Of a stretch of 64,000 nucleotides of DNA, positions 1 to 10,054 are shown piece after piece. Within the stretch, counting starts at the first letter, position 1. Each line of letters starts with the position of its first letter. A program made the position numbers and the translations under genes. Source of the DNA: Alcanivorax sp. (GTDB taxonomy: Bacteria; Pseudomonadota; Gammaproteobacteria; Pseudomonadales; Alcanivoracaceae); the NCBI GenBank assembly GCA_022565695.1, contig JAIUME010000001.1, positions 372,001-436,000 of the forward strand. The letters are read 5' to 3'. The notes below the pieces were generated by a model. The model made no database searches, was not told the DNA's origin, and saw only the letters and a list, made by a program, of their open reading frames with translations.

Positions 1-13
1 GATACCCCGTCCT

Positions 14-1096
14 ATGCTGCAGCGCCTCGTACTGACAGCGTTTCGTAATTACGCTCAGGCAGAGTTCGCGCCGGGTCCAGGCGTTAATCTGGTGTTTGGC
101 GATAACGGTTCAGGCAAAAGCAGCCTTCTCGAGGCAGTCTACCTTTTGGGCTCGGGCCGTAGCTTCCGCAGTGGGCGTCTGCAAAGACTGGTCAATGAGG
201 CTGCGCAGGAGACGGTACTTTACGCTGAAGTGAAGGCCGGGGATCAGCAGCATCGTTTGGGTATGGCCCGTACCAGGCAGCAGTTCTCTGGCCTGAAGCT
301 GGACGGCGTCAGCGTGCGGGGCTTGAGCGATTTGGCCCGGATGCTGCCAGTGCAGGTGTTTCATCCCGGTACGGTGGATATTGTGGAAGGCCCCTCTTCC
401 GGGCGTCGGCGCTTTCTGGACTGGGGATTGTTCCACGTGGAACAATCTTTCCTCGGTGACTGGCGGGCCCTGAATACCGCGCTACAGCAACGAAACAGGC
501 TGCTGCGTACAGGGCGCCCCAATGCCCGAGAAATAGCACCGTGGGACCAGCAAGTTGCCTTGTCATCTGCTAGAATCAGCCAGTTGCGTAGTGGATATCT
601 GGAGGCCCTCAGACCCTATCTGGATGAGGTGTTGGCAGATATCGGCGAGCTGCCAGAAGTATCGATGTCGCTCTACCAGGGCTGGGCTGAAGGCGAGAGT
701 CTGAAAGACCTGCTGACGGCTGATCTGGCCCGCGATTGCGAGCGCGGCCACACCGGTAAAGGGGCCCATCGGGCGGAGCTCCGGCTGGGTAGCCATGCCG
801 GGCCAGTAAGGGATGTGTTCTCCCGGGGACAGCTGAAGACGTTGAGTTATGCCCTGTTGTTGGCGCAGCTCAACCTCCTGATTCGGGGTCGCGGAGGCAG
901 TTGCCTGATTCTGGTCGATGATCTGGCTTCGGAACTGGACCAGGCCCACAGTGGCGCCGTGCTGAAGGCCCTACGATCACTGGACCAGCAACTGATTATC
1001 ACGGCGTTGTCCGCTGATGCCCTGCCGGAACTGGCATCGGAAGACGACGTTAAAGTGTTCCACGTGGAACATGGCAAGCTTGATCAAGTGCCCTGA
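14..1096 (+). CDS. recF: DNA replication and repair protein RecF
   Basis: RecF is an SMC-like ATPase that binds gapped DNA and helps RecO and RecR load RecA at stalled forks. The 360-residue protein has the usual family length. The N-terminus (MLQRLVLTAFRNY) is typical, the Walker A motif GDNGSGKSS lies near residue 30, and an ABC-type signature (SRGQLKTLSYALLLAQ) precedes the Walker B segment LILVDDLASELD. gyrB follows after about 70 bp, matching the widespread dnaA-dnaN-recF-gyrB order, so dnaN should lie just left of the window. Two parS palindromes are embedded in the coding sequence and encode the segments FHVEQ and FHVEH. Identity is secure. Confidence 0.97.
   Translation: MLQRLVLTAFRNYAQAEFAPGPGVNLVFGDNGSGKSSLLEAVYLLGSGRSFRSGRLQRLVNEAAQETVLYAEVKAGDQQHRLGMARTRQQFSGLKLDGVSVRGLSDLARMLPVQVFHPGTVDIVEGPSSGRRRFLDWGLFHVEQSFLGDWRALNTALQQRNRLLRTGRPNAREIAPWDQQVALSSARISQLRSGYLEALRPYLDEVLADIGELPEVSMSLYQGWAEGESLKDLLTADLARDCERGHTGKGAHRAELRLGSHAGPVRDVFSRGQLKTLSYALLLAQLNLLIRGRGGSCLILVDDLASELDQAHSGAVLKALRSLDQQLIITALSADALPELASEDDVKVFHVEHGKLDQVP
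429..444. other. parS centromere site 1 (ParB binding)
   Basis: The 16-mer TGTTCCACGTGGAACA is a perfect palindrome, and with flanking bases the symmetry extends over 427-446. It matches the chromosomal ParB target known from pseudomonads and many other bacteria. ParB bound here would load onto origin-proximal DNA for ParA-driven segregation and SMC recruitment. It lies within the recF reading frame. Confidence 0.88.
1056..1071. other. parS centromere site 2 (ParB binding)
   Basis: This is a second exact copy of TGTTCCACGTGGAACA, 627 bp from the first and just before the recF stop codon. Two identical 16-bp palindromes within one gene are not expected by chance. The pair supports an origin-proximal segregation locus. 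Confidence 0.88.
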
Positions 1097-1132
1097 AGGC
1101 CTGAAACGCCGGCTTCTGGGTGAATGTGTTGA

Positions 1133-3580
<2,448 letters not shown>

Positions 3581-3623
3581 CACGTCCGGTTTACCGTTTC
3601 TGTACATCTAACCCCACAGGAAG

Positions 3624-3657
3624 CCGGGTCGAGGGCGTTACATGACGCCCTGCCCGG
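3624..3657 (+). terminator. Two-part hairpin after gyrB
   Basis: CCGGG (3624-3628) pairs with CCCGG (3653-3657), and inside it GGGCGT (3633-3638) pairs with ACGCCC (3645-3650), with a small internal bulge. It lies 44 bp after the gyrB stop codon and before the next gene. No T-run follows, so it may be an mRNA 3' structure rather than a classical intrinsic terminator. Confidence 0.4.
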
Positions 3658-3697
3658 TTATACTGAAGTGGGAACGGATGGGAAATAAACGACTGCA

Positions 3698-4366
3698 ATG
3701 AAGATACTGCTCATAGATGACCACGCCCTGTTTCGCGATGGCGTTGCGCTGCTGCTTGCGGAATTGCCGGTAAAGCCGGTGGTACTTGAAGCAGAAGACT
3801 GCACATCGGGTTGTGAGCTGCTCAGCACCCATGCGGACATCGGTCTGATACTGCTTGATCTGGAACTGCCGGGCATTAATGGTGTGGATGGCTTGCGCCA
3901 GATACGCCAGGACTATCCCAGGACACCGGTCATCGTGATCTCCGCGCATGAATCAGTCAGTAACGTCACCGCCGTGATTGATGCCGGGGCCATGGGTTTC
4001 ATCCCCAAGTCGTCCACGACACAGGTGATGCTGGCCGCCTTGAATCTGGTGCTTGCCGGGGGCATCTATCTGCCTCCGCTGGTGCTCGCTACGGTAACGG
4101 GCACCACGTCTGCCCCGGCCACAACAGCAGAAAGTATCGGTTTGTCTGAGCGCCAGGCGATGGTGCTGGAGCGTTTACTGCGCGGCAACAGCAACAAGGA
4201 AATCTGTCGTGAACTCGATCTGTCACCGTCGACCGTGAAGAACCATGTCTCTGCGGTCTTCCGGGCGCTTAACGTCTCGTCCCGCACACAGGCGCTGGTG
4301 GCTGCGGCCAGGCTGGGCATCCACTTCCCGGACACGGCGCGAGGTAAAACCCCGGCCGCGGATTGA
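3698..4366 (+). CDS. NarL/FixJ-family response regulator
   Basis: This is a 222-residue two-component regulator. The N-terminal receiver has the acidic pair D7/D8, the predicted phosphoacceptor D54 in LLDLELPG and the conserved lysine K104 in GFIPKSS. A LuxR-type helix-turn-helix follows (GLSERQAMVLERLLRGNSNKEICRELDLSPSTVKNHVS). It is convergent with the hybrid kinase gene, and the two stop codons are one base apart, so the two probably form a signalling pair. Target genes are not evident. It could instead be an output for another kinase elsewhere. Confidence 0.9.
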   Translation: MKILLIDDHALFRDGVALLLAELPVKPVVLEAEDCTSGCELLSTHADIGLILLDLELPGINGVDGLRQIRQDYPRTPVIVISAHESVSNVTAVIDAGAMGFIPKSSTTQVMLAALNLVLAGGIYLPPLVLATVTGTTSAPATTAESIGLSERQAMVLERLLRGNSNKEICRELDLSPSTVKNHVSAVFRALNVSSRTQALVAAARLGIHFPDTARGKTPAAD

Positions 4367-4367
4367 G

Positions 4368-6716
4368 TCAACGCAGAAGTGTTTCCAGCGCAGACTGGAG
4401 TTCGGCGGTGCCGAAAGGCTTGAACAGTACCGGCACGTTGGCCCGTCGAATATCTTCCACATCCTCCGGCGCGGTATCTCCGGTGACCAGAAGACATGGC
4501 AGCGTTGCGCCGTAGCGAGCCTTGATCGCGCTAATGACAGCGAGACCATTTTCGTTCTCCAGGCGAAAATCGCTGATCAGCAGATCAGGTACGACGTCGG
4601 CTTCCCCGAGCGCCGCAAGCAGCGATTGAAAGCCAGGCGCAGCCACAACCGTGGCGCCGAAACGACCCAGTACCTGCTCCATACTTTCGCGGACAGCATC
4701 CTCATCTTCAACCAGTGCCACAAACATCCCGGAAAGGTCGAACGCGATCGATGGCTGCGGCGCATCGCGCTCGCTGGTTTTCTGATGAGACAGCCCAGGC
4801 AATGTGATGCTGAAACAGGACCCCCTGCCTGAAAGAGAGGATAGCGTCATCCGGTGATTGAGCAGATCAACGGAACGTTGCACGATGGAAAGCCCTAGGC
4901 CGAGGCCCTTGTTGCGATCGCGTTGAATGTTATCGATCTGATAGAACTCCTGAAATATTTCCTCCTGCTTGTCTGCGGGAATGCCAATGCCGGTGTCACA
5001 AACCACCACACGCAGCATGCCTTTACCGGCACGGCGGACACCCACAACCACACCACCCTCCCGAGTATATTTCAGCGCGTTGGCGACGAGATTCCTCAGT
5101 ACTCGCTCGAAGATGACGGGGTCTGTACTGACAATGGCAGGTGAGGGACGAATGCGGAGCGTCAACCCCCGGCTTTCGGCCTCGGGCTCAAGATGAGCGC
5201 GTAAAGACTGAAAGATACTCTCGATGCGCACTGCATGAAACTCGGGCTCTACAGCACCCGCATCAAGGCGCGAAATATCCAGTAGGCCCTTGAGAAGATC
5301 CTCCATCGCTGCGACAGCGCGGCTGATGCGGTCAACCAGAATCAGCAGCGCGGGTTCCGATGCCTTGTCACGCAACAGGCCGACCAACAGGCTGACGGTA
5401 TGAATCGGCTGACGGAGATCATGGCTTGCCGATGCCAGAAAGCGTGTCTTGGCGGTGTTCGCCGCTTCAAGCTTGCGGGTGCGATCCTGAACCCGTTTCT
5501 CAAGTGACAGGTTCAATTCTTCCACCTGGTTGGTAGCTCGTACCAGATGACCAATAAGATGCGCGCCGTAGGACAGGAACACCATAGGTAGCGCATAGCC
5601 AAGCCAGTAGACGTCCCTGACGGGCATCATGCCCCGAGACAACAGATAGTCATGTATCGCGGCAATTACCGTAAAGCCCAATGAAATACCCAATGCCCAT
5701 AACGTATAACTGCCGCGGCGGTTTGCTTCATCCAGCATCAACCAGATGGCCGGGACGCTGGTTGCGATGATGATCGGATATCCCACCAGGCGGACAAGAT
5801 CCATATGACCTGTCAGCAGCGAGATGGCAGCAACAGCTGGCAGGAACAGCGCTACGAGAATAACAATGGCAAGATAAGCGGCCCGCTGTTGCCCGGAAAA
5901 CAACATGGAGAACAGGGCGAGCAACAAGGGTGTAACAGCATTGACCGAAAAGAAGAACCAGTCGAAAAACGGCAACGCAATCCAGGCATACTCACTGAAA
6001 TACAGTTCAGTGCGCACGGAGCTGAGTACGCACAGTAAGCCGAAGACGCCAATCGCTTTTTCTGAACGTCGGGCAAGCCATATCTGCAACATCAGCAAAC
6101 CGAATACCAGTGCCGCCACGTTCAATGCGGAACGGATACCCGCGGTAAGAAACCGATACTGGTTGTAGCCTGGCCGAACATCTGCAGCGGGGCCGAACAC
6201 CAGACCGGCCATGCCGGGTTGAGTACCGGGCTCGAATATCTGTTCGATCACCAGCTCGTTCCGGCCAGCCTCCACCAGGGAAGGCGCTATCTCGACAAAC
6301 CGGGAAACAAAATGCCGTACATGAAAGTACCGGGCATGATTCCCCTGATCGTAGACCAGAGCGCCGTTGAGATAGATCGCAGATATGCGACCGAGGCGAT
6401 CCATCCGCAATGCGTAGACGACGGACCGGGGTGTCTGGATATCGAACTCGAACCGATACCAGGCATAGCTCGCACCTTCGGGTGGAAAGCTTCCGGCGAT
6501 GTCGCGCAAGGTAACAGCTTGCCACGCTACCCCGGATGGTTGTGCTGTGGATTGCTGTGCTGTGGAGTGTTGCGCCGAGTAGGGCTGATCCGCCCAGGCC
6601 ATCTCGCCATTGATCAGCGTCACCGGACTGGCCATGCCCCAGGACGTGAGGCACAGCCATAGCAGTGCAGCAAAACCGAGACGCCGGCGATCCATAGCAC
6701 TCCCCTTCCCTGACAA
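4368..6716 (-). CDS. 7TMR-DISM hybrid sensor histidine kinase
   Basis: This 782-residue membrane kinase has an N-terminal signal segment, an extracytoplasmic sensory domain (about 35-185) and a block of about seven membrane helices (about 195-395), the 7TMR-DISM layout. A coiled-coil linker, a HisKA domain with H432 in SASHDLRQPIHT and an HATPase domain with GLGLGLSIVQRSVD follow. The C-terminal receiver carries the acidic motif EDEDA and an expected acceptor aspartate in LISDFRLEN. Translation may start at the second Met (6695), directly before the hydrophobic signal. Residues 47-60 are a short S/T/A/Q repeat encoded by repetitive DNA. The regulator just downstream on the opposite strand is the likely partner. 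The ligand is unknown; related sensors are thought to sense carbohydrates or lipids. Confidence 0.88.
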   Translation of the reverse strand: MSGKGSAMDRRRLGFAALLWLCLTSWGMASPVTLINGEMAWADQPYSAQHSTAQQSTAQPSGVAWQAVTLRDIAGSFPPEGASYAWYRFEFDIQTPRSVVYALRMDRLGRISAIYLNGALVYDQGNHARYFHVRHFVSRFVEIAPSLVEAGRNELVIEQIFEPGTQPGMAGLVFGPAADVRPGYNQYRFLTAGIRSALNVAALVFGLLMLQIWLARRSEKAIGVFGLLCVLSSVRTELYFSEYAWIALPFFDWFFFSVNAVTPLLLALFSMLFSGQQRAAYLAIVILVALFLPAVAAISLLTGHMDLVRLVGYPIIIATSVPAIWLMLDEANRRGSYTLWALGISLGFTVIAAIHDYLLSRGMMPVRDVYWLGYALPMVFLSYGAHLIGHLVRATNQVEELNLSLEKRVQDRTRKLEAANTAKTRFLASASHDLRQPIHTVSLLVGLLRDKASEPALLILVDRISRAVAAMEDLLKGLLDISRLDAGAVEPEFHAVRIESIFQSLRAHLEPEAESRGLTLRIRPSPAIVSTDPVIFERVLRNLVANALKYTREGGVVVGVRRAGKGMLRVVVCDTGIGIPADKQEEIFQEFYQIDNIQRDRNKGLGLGLSIVQRSVDLLNHRMTLSSLSGRGSCFSITLPGLSHQKTSERDAPQPSIAFDLSGMFVALVEDEDAVRESMEQVLGRFGATVVAAPGFQSLLAALGEADVVPDLLISDFRLENENGLAVISAIKARYGATLPCLLVTGDTAPEDVEDIRRANVPVLFKPFGTAELQSALETLLR

Positions 6717-7286
6717 GCTCTGGTTAACACATTACCTGAAGCATTATGCATCGGCCGCCGTGAAAACGACTTTGCCCATTTGGCCGGGCCATCAGTCCCA
6801 TGGTTTCCACGCGAAACCGTCGCCAAGCTCTTCTGAGCCAGGAGATATCAACTACCGCATCTTCAATGTTGACTGCGGGGCCAACCGTTTGCAGAGCGGG
6901 TACCACGTCGATTTCTGATGGCGGTGATGCCAGCGTGAACGCTTCTGCGGGAGGGCTGGCATCCCCAGGGCGTCAAATTTTGCTTTATTTTTGCCAAACA
7001 GGTCACATTTATTATCGAGGCAAGCAGTGCTATCCCCCCTGCCGGGCGCCACAGTATCCTGCCCCGGCGACTTCCCGATACCCTGCCATACCTTGCCATA
7101 TCCCTAAAATACCGAGCTTTATCAACTGGTTATAAAACAACGAAAAGCAAGCGTATGATGCGCTGCGGCAAGTCTCATGGGGGGCTGGGCGTGCCGTGGC
7201 GCGGAACTTGCAGCTACCCCCTCCGGCCGACATCATCCCTCGGCCGACACCGGCCTTTCGATTACCAACGTATGCAGGGGAATACA
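6717..7286. other. 570-bp intergenic region, divergent promoters
   Basis: No convincing gene was found between the hybrid kinase start and the OmpR-type regulator start. Short open frames here lack ribosome sites and family character. A near-palindrome at 7118-7136 (TTTATCAACTGGTTATAAA) is the only notable motif and could be an operator or an AT-rich promoter element. Confidence 0.5.
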
Positions 7287-8000
7287 ATGGGTCGCCTATT
7301 GATGGTGGAAGATGATGAGATGCTCCGTGCGGCCATCCGTGAAGTATTCAATCTCAAAGGATACGAAGTCGCCGAGGCGCCTTGCGGTGCGACCTTTCTG
7401 GAGCAGATAGCCAATCCGGTCCATGATCTGGTGCTGCTGGATCTCAATCTGCCTGACGAGGATGGTCTGGTACTGCTGCGCCGCCTGCGCGCGACATCAG
7501 ATGTACCGGTGTTTGTGGTTTCCGCCAGAACCGATCACGAGAGTCGATTGACGGCGCTGGAGCTCGGTGCCGATGATTACGTGGTCAAACCTTTCAACGT
7601 TCGTGAGCTGGAGCTGCGGGTGCGAAACTTCCTCGCCCGAGAGCGCAGCCGCAATGATGCGGGCGAAGAAAAAGTACACCGGATCAGTTTCGGCGCCTGG
7701 ACCCTGCTGCCGGACCAGTGGAGCCTGCATGACGAAAATGGGCACCGCCTGACGTTGACCCGGGGTGAGCTGGATATTCTGTTGGCCCTGGTAAAAGCCA
7801 AAGGCGCTGCCATGACGCGGGAACAGTTGGCCGACGTGCTGTCCCGAAACATCAACGGCAGCAATCCCGAGACGGTCACGGTATTGATCTACCGGATGCG
7901 CAAGAAGCTGGGCGGTGAACTGGACGGCGAGCAAGTCATCGTCACAGTGCCTGGCATCGGTTATCGCCTGGGCCCGGAAGTTATTCAGTCCCCGGCCTGA
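7287..8000 (+). CDS. OmpR/PhoB-family response regulator
   Basis: This is a 237-residue regulator with an N-terminal receiver (acidic E8/D9/D10, phosphoacceptor D52 in LLDLNLPDEDG, lysine K101 in DDYVVKPF). A C-terminal winged-helix domain ends in the typical segment VTVLIYRMRKKLGGE...VPGIGYRL. I start it at 7287 because an SD-like AGGGGA precedes this ATG and the receiver begins immediately. A longer in-frame start at 7155 would add 44 low-quality residues. No kinase gene is adjacent. It directly precedes the DUF11 surface operon, and phased repeats lie between them, so it is a candidate regulator of that operon (inference). Confidence 0.9.
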   Translation: MGRLLMVEDDEMLRAAIREVFNLKGYEVAEAPCGATFLEQIANPVHDLVLLDLNLPDEDGLVLLRRLRATSDVPVFVVSARTDHESRLTALELGADDYVVKPFNVRELELRVRNFLARERSRNDAGEEKVHRISFGAWTLLPDQWSLHDENGHRLTLTRGELDILLALVKAKGAAMTREQLADVLSRNINGSNPETVTVLIYRMRKKLGGELDGEQVIVTVPGIGYRLGPEVIQSPA

Positions 8001-8029
8001 ACGATCCGTTAATGTCATGATGATTCATC

Positions 8030-8045
8030 GGGCCCTTCCGGGCCC
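8030..8045 (+). terminator. Possible short terminator hairpin
   Basis: GGGCCC repeated around a TTCC loop forms a 6-bp GC-only stem 29 bp after the response regulator stop codon. It is followed only by TTAAA, so termination would be weak. Confidence 0.35.
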
Positions 8046-8126
8046 TTAAACAGGGTCAATCCCCGCATATCCCGTGGTTTTCTTCCGCTGATCGTTTTCT
8101 CCGCAATCCACCGCAACGACTATCCG

Positions 8127-8154
8127 GTTCATGACCTGTTCATCCCGGGTTCAG
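8127..8154 (+). promoter_or_regulatory. Three 11-bp-phased direct repeats (putative regulator box)
   Basis: GTTCAT (8127), GTTCAT (8138) and GTTCAG (8149) recur at exactly 11-bp intervals. Direct repeats with one-helical-turn spacing are the usual binding architecture for OmpR/PhoB-family regulators, and such a regulator is encoded just upstream. The array lies about 90 bp before the first gene of the DUF11 operon, in the expected position for an activator box. Binding is inferred. Confidence 0.5.
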
Positions 8155-8242
8155 TACATATCCATATCTTCTCGTAAACAATCGTAGGTTGGGGGAACTC
8201 CCGTGTACGGGATTCCAGCAATGATGTTTACGGGAGAGACCT

Positions 8243-8662
8243 ATGATCAATCGCTATCTGATCTGCGTCGTGGCGTTGTTGATCAGCACGCTGTCTGCGG
8301 GGCTACACGCTGCGCCGAACATGTCTGTGCATATCGTGGCAGAGAAAGAAATCATTCTGACAGACGAACAGGGCGTGGAGACCGTTGAGCGTGTTCCTGC
8401 CTCAGAAGTCCTGCCTGGCGACGAAATCTTCTACACCCTGGCGTATCGCAATGACGGCACATCCGATGCCCGCGATATCCGTCTTGATAATCCAGTGCCC
8501 GCAGGCACCCGCTACGTTCCTGAGAGTGCGTGGGGCGACGCGGCAGAGATATCCCTCGATATGGACACCGATACCGATCAGCCGGCTGCGGTGCGCTGGC
8601 AGGTGGCGGAAGTCCCGGCGGGGAGCTCCGGCACCGTAGGCTTTTCAGTAAAGGTTGAGTAA
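8243..8662 (+). CDS. Small secreted DUF11-type protein
   Basis: This is a 139-residue protein with a Sec signal peptide (hydrophobic ICVVALLISTLSA, cleavage near AGLHAAP). The rest resembles one DUF11/conserved-repeat domain: VLPGDEIFYTLAYRNDGTSDARD, then a loop with PVPAGTRYVPES, and a final VGFSVKVE strand. An SD-like GGGAGAG precedes the ATG. It is first in a run of five same-strand genes whose products all contain DUF11-like domains. DUF11 is an Ig-like fold common in bacterial surface proteins. Its exact job is unknown; a periplasmic or surface role with its neighbours is likely. Confidence 0.8.
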   Translation: MINRYLICVVALLISTLSAGLHAAPNMSVHIVAEKEIILTDEQGVETVERVPASEVLPGDEIFYTLAYRNDGTSDARDIRLDNPVPAGTRYVPESAWGDAAEISLDMDTDTDQPAAVRWQVAEVPAGSSGTVGFSVKVE

Positions 8663-8694
8663 TCCGGCTTCGGTAATTACCGGCACCCGGAACT

Positions 8695-8718
8695 GCCCGC
8701 TGATCGCGCCAGGCGGGC
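8695..8718 (+). terminator. Intercistronic hairpin after the first DUF11 gene
   Basis: GCCCGC (8695-8700) pairs with GCGGGC (8713-8718) across a 12-base loop, followed by TTT. It could attenuate read-through or stabilise mRNA ends. A 12-bp perfect palindrome CGGTAATTACCG lies just upstream at 8671-8682. Confidence 0.4.
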
Positions 8719-8759
8719 TTTAGATCAAAAAAAGGCGTACCAAGCACAGGGGAAGCAAC

Positions 8760-9998
8760 ATGAAAACTTCGATCCATCGTCAGATTGCGACGGTGCTGCT
8801 GGCGGGGGTGGCATTCATGGCTGCTCCAGTGCTGGCGAGTACCGCAGCAAACACCGTGATTCAGAACAGCGTCACCGTCAGCTTCAGTGATGCGGCAAAC
8901 AATGCGCAGCCAGAAGTCACCGCCAGCGTCAGCATCACCGTGAACCTGGTCGCTTCCGCGCCCCTGGTGATCGTCGATCCGACCAGCATCAACCCGGCTA
9001 CCGGTGATACCTCTTACAACATCGACTACACCGTGACTGCCACGGCCAATGGTCCGGACACCTATCTGATATCGCCGGCCTCGGTCGACAACGACATGAC
9101 GGGCGCGCCGACGTTTGGTGGTGCAACCACCGTAGCGCTGGGTGCCACCACTGTAGCCAACCCTGCCCTGGCGGGTGATCTCACCATTCAGGTACCTTTC
9201 GACGCGGTAGCCGATGGTTCAGCCAATGGCCTGGCGCCTGGCGACACTATCGTCATCAACCCGGGTATGCCGAACGAAGAAACGGCGGTGATTGCGGCCG
9301 GCGGTATCGATGAGAGCACCGGCGCGACAACCAACGTCGTCACACTGACACTGGAAGATCCGCTCGCCGAAACCCATGCCACAGGTTCCATCATCGGTCA
9401 GCGCCGCATCGTCACCGTGACAGTGTTGACTGCCCTGACCAACCTGCCGGCCACCAGCGGCACCCACGTGGTGACCACGACCTTCACTTCCCAGGAAGAC
9501 GGCACTGTGTCGGTTGATGGCGATGTGACCACCATCACTGTCGTGCGCCCGGTACTGACCGTACTCAAGTATGTCCGTAACGTGGACAACGCCGTAGCAG
9601 GTACAGGTGCACGTACGGTTAACAGTGCTACCTACTACACAACAGGTGTAGGCGGTAACCCGGGTGACCTGATGGAGTATCTGATTGTTGTGGACAACAC
9701 CGCAGCAGGTGCTGTCGAGGCGACGGACATCATCATCACTGACCCGATCCCCCAGTTCATTACCTATGAGCCAGGCTCAATGCGTATCGACCCGGCTACC
9801 GCAAACGCTGCGGGTACCGGCAACTGGCAGGTCGTGGCAGATGGCAGCAACGATAATGATGCGGGCACTTATGACGCCGTCAACGAGACCGTGATCTTCT
9901 ACGCGGGTGCAGGCGGTGACGACGATTCCAGTGAGGGGGGCTCCCTGGATCCGGACGAGTTCAGTTTTGTGAAATTCCAGGTTCGGATCGATAACTGA
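8760..9998 (+). CDS. Secreted DUF11-domain surface protein
   Basis: This is a 412-residue protein with a clear signal peptide (hydrophobic IATVLLAGVAFMAAPVLA, cleavage before STAANT). The mature protein is rich in T, V, G and N and reads as tandem Ig-like beta domains. The C-terminal part (about 262-412) is a DUF11 domain with GDLMEYLIVVDNTA and DPIPQFITYEPGS. It ends FVKFQVRID, the usual final strand. No membrane anchor or sorting motif is visible. The next gene is a shorter paralogue with the same beginning and end. Probably exported and displayed with the large barrel protein of the operon (inference). Confidence 0.82.
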   Translation: MKTSIHRQIATVLLAGVAFMAAPVLASTAANTVIQNSVTVSFSDAANNAQPEVTASVSITVNLVASAPLVIVDPTSINPATGDTSYNIDYTVTATANGPDTYLISPASVDNDMTGAPTFGGATTVALGATTVANPALAGDLTIQVPFDAVADGSANGLAPGDTIVINPGMPNEETAVIAAGGIDESTGATTNVVTLTLEDPLAETHATGSIIGQRRIVTVTVLTALTNLPATSGTHVVTTTFTSQEDGTVSVDGDVTTITVVRPVLTVLKYVRNVDNAVAGTGARTVNSATYYTTGVGGNPGDLMEYLIVVDNTAAGAVEATDIIITDPIPQFITYEPGSMRIDPATANAAGTGNWQVVADGSNDNDAGTYDAVNETVIFYAGAGGDDDSSEGGSLDPDEFSFVKFQVRIDN

Positions 9999-10012
9999 TA
10001 ACCGGAAAAAAG

Positions 10013-10038
10013 CCGGGGTATGGCACGCCATATCCCGG
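10013..10038 (+). terminator. Strong 12-bp intercistronic stem-loop
   Basis: CCGGGGTATGGC (10013-10024) pairs with GCCATATCCCGG (10027-10038) with one G-T wobble and a two-base loop. No T-run follows, which favours an mRNA-processing or stabilising element between the two paralogous genes over an intrinsic terminator. Confidence 0.45.
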
Positions 10039-10054
10039 TCTTCAGGGGGTTACA

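Noticed and set aside
6620-7250. Several short frames in the kinase-regulator gap
   Set aside because: They lack ribosome sites, overlap each other on both strands and show no conserved sequence.
9450-9475. CACGTG core as a third parS site
   Set aside because: Other CACGTG occurrences in the window lack the GTTC and GAAC arms. Only the two sites in recF match the full palindrome.
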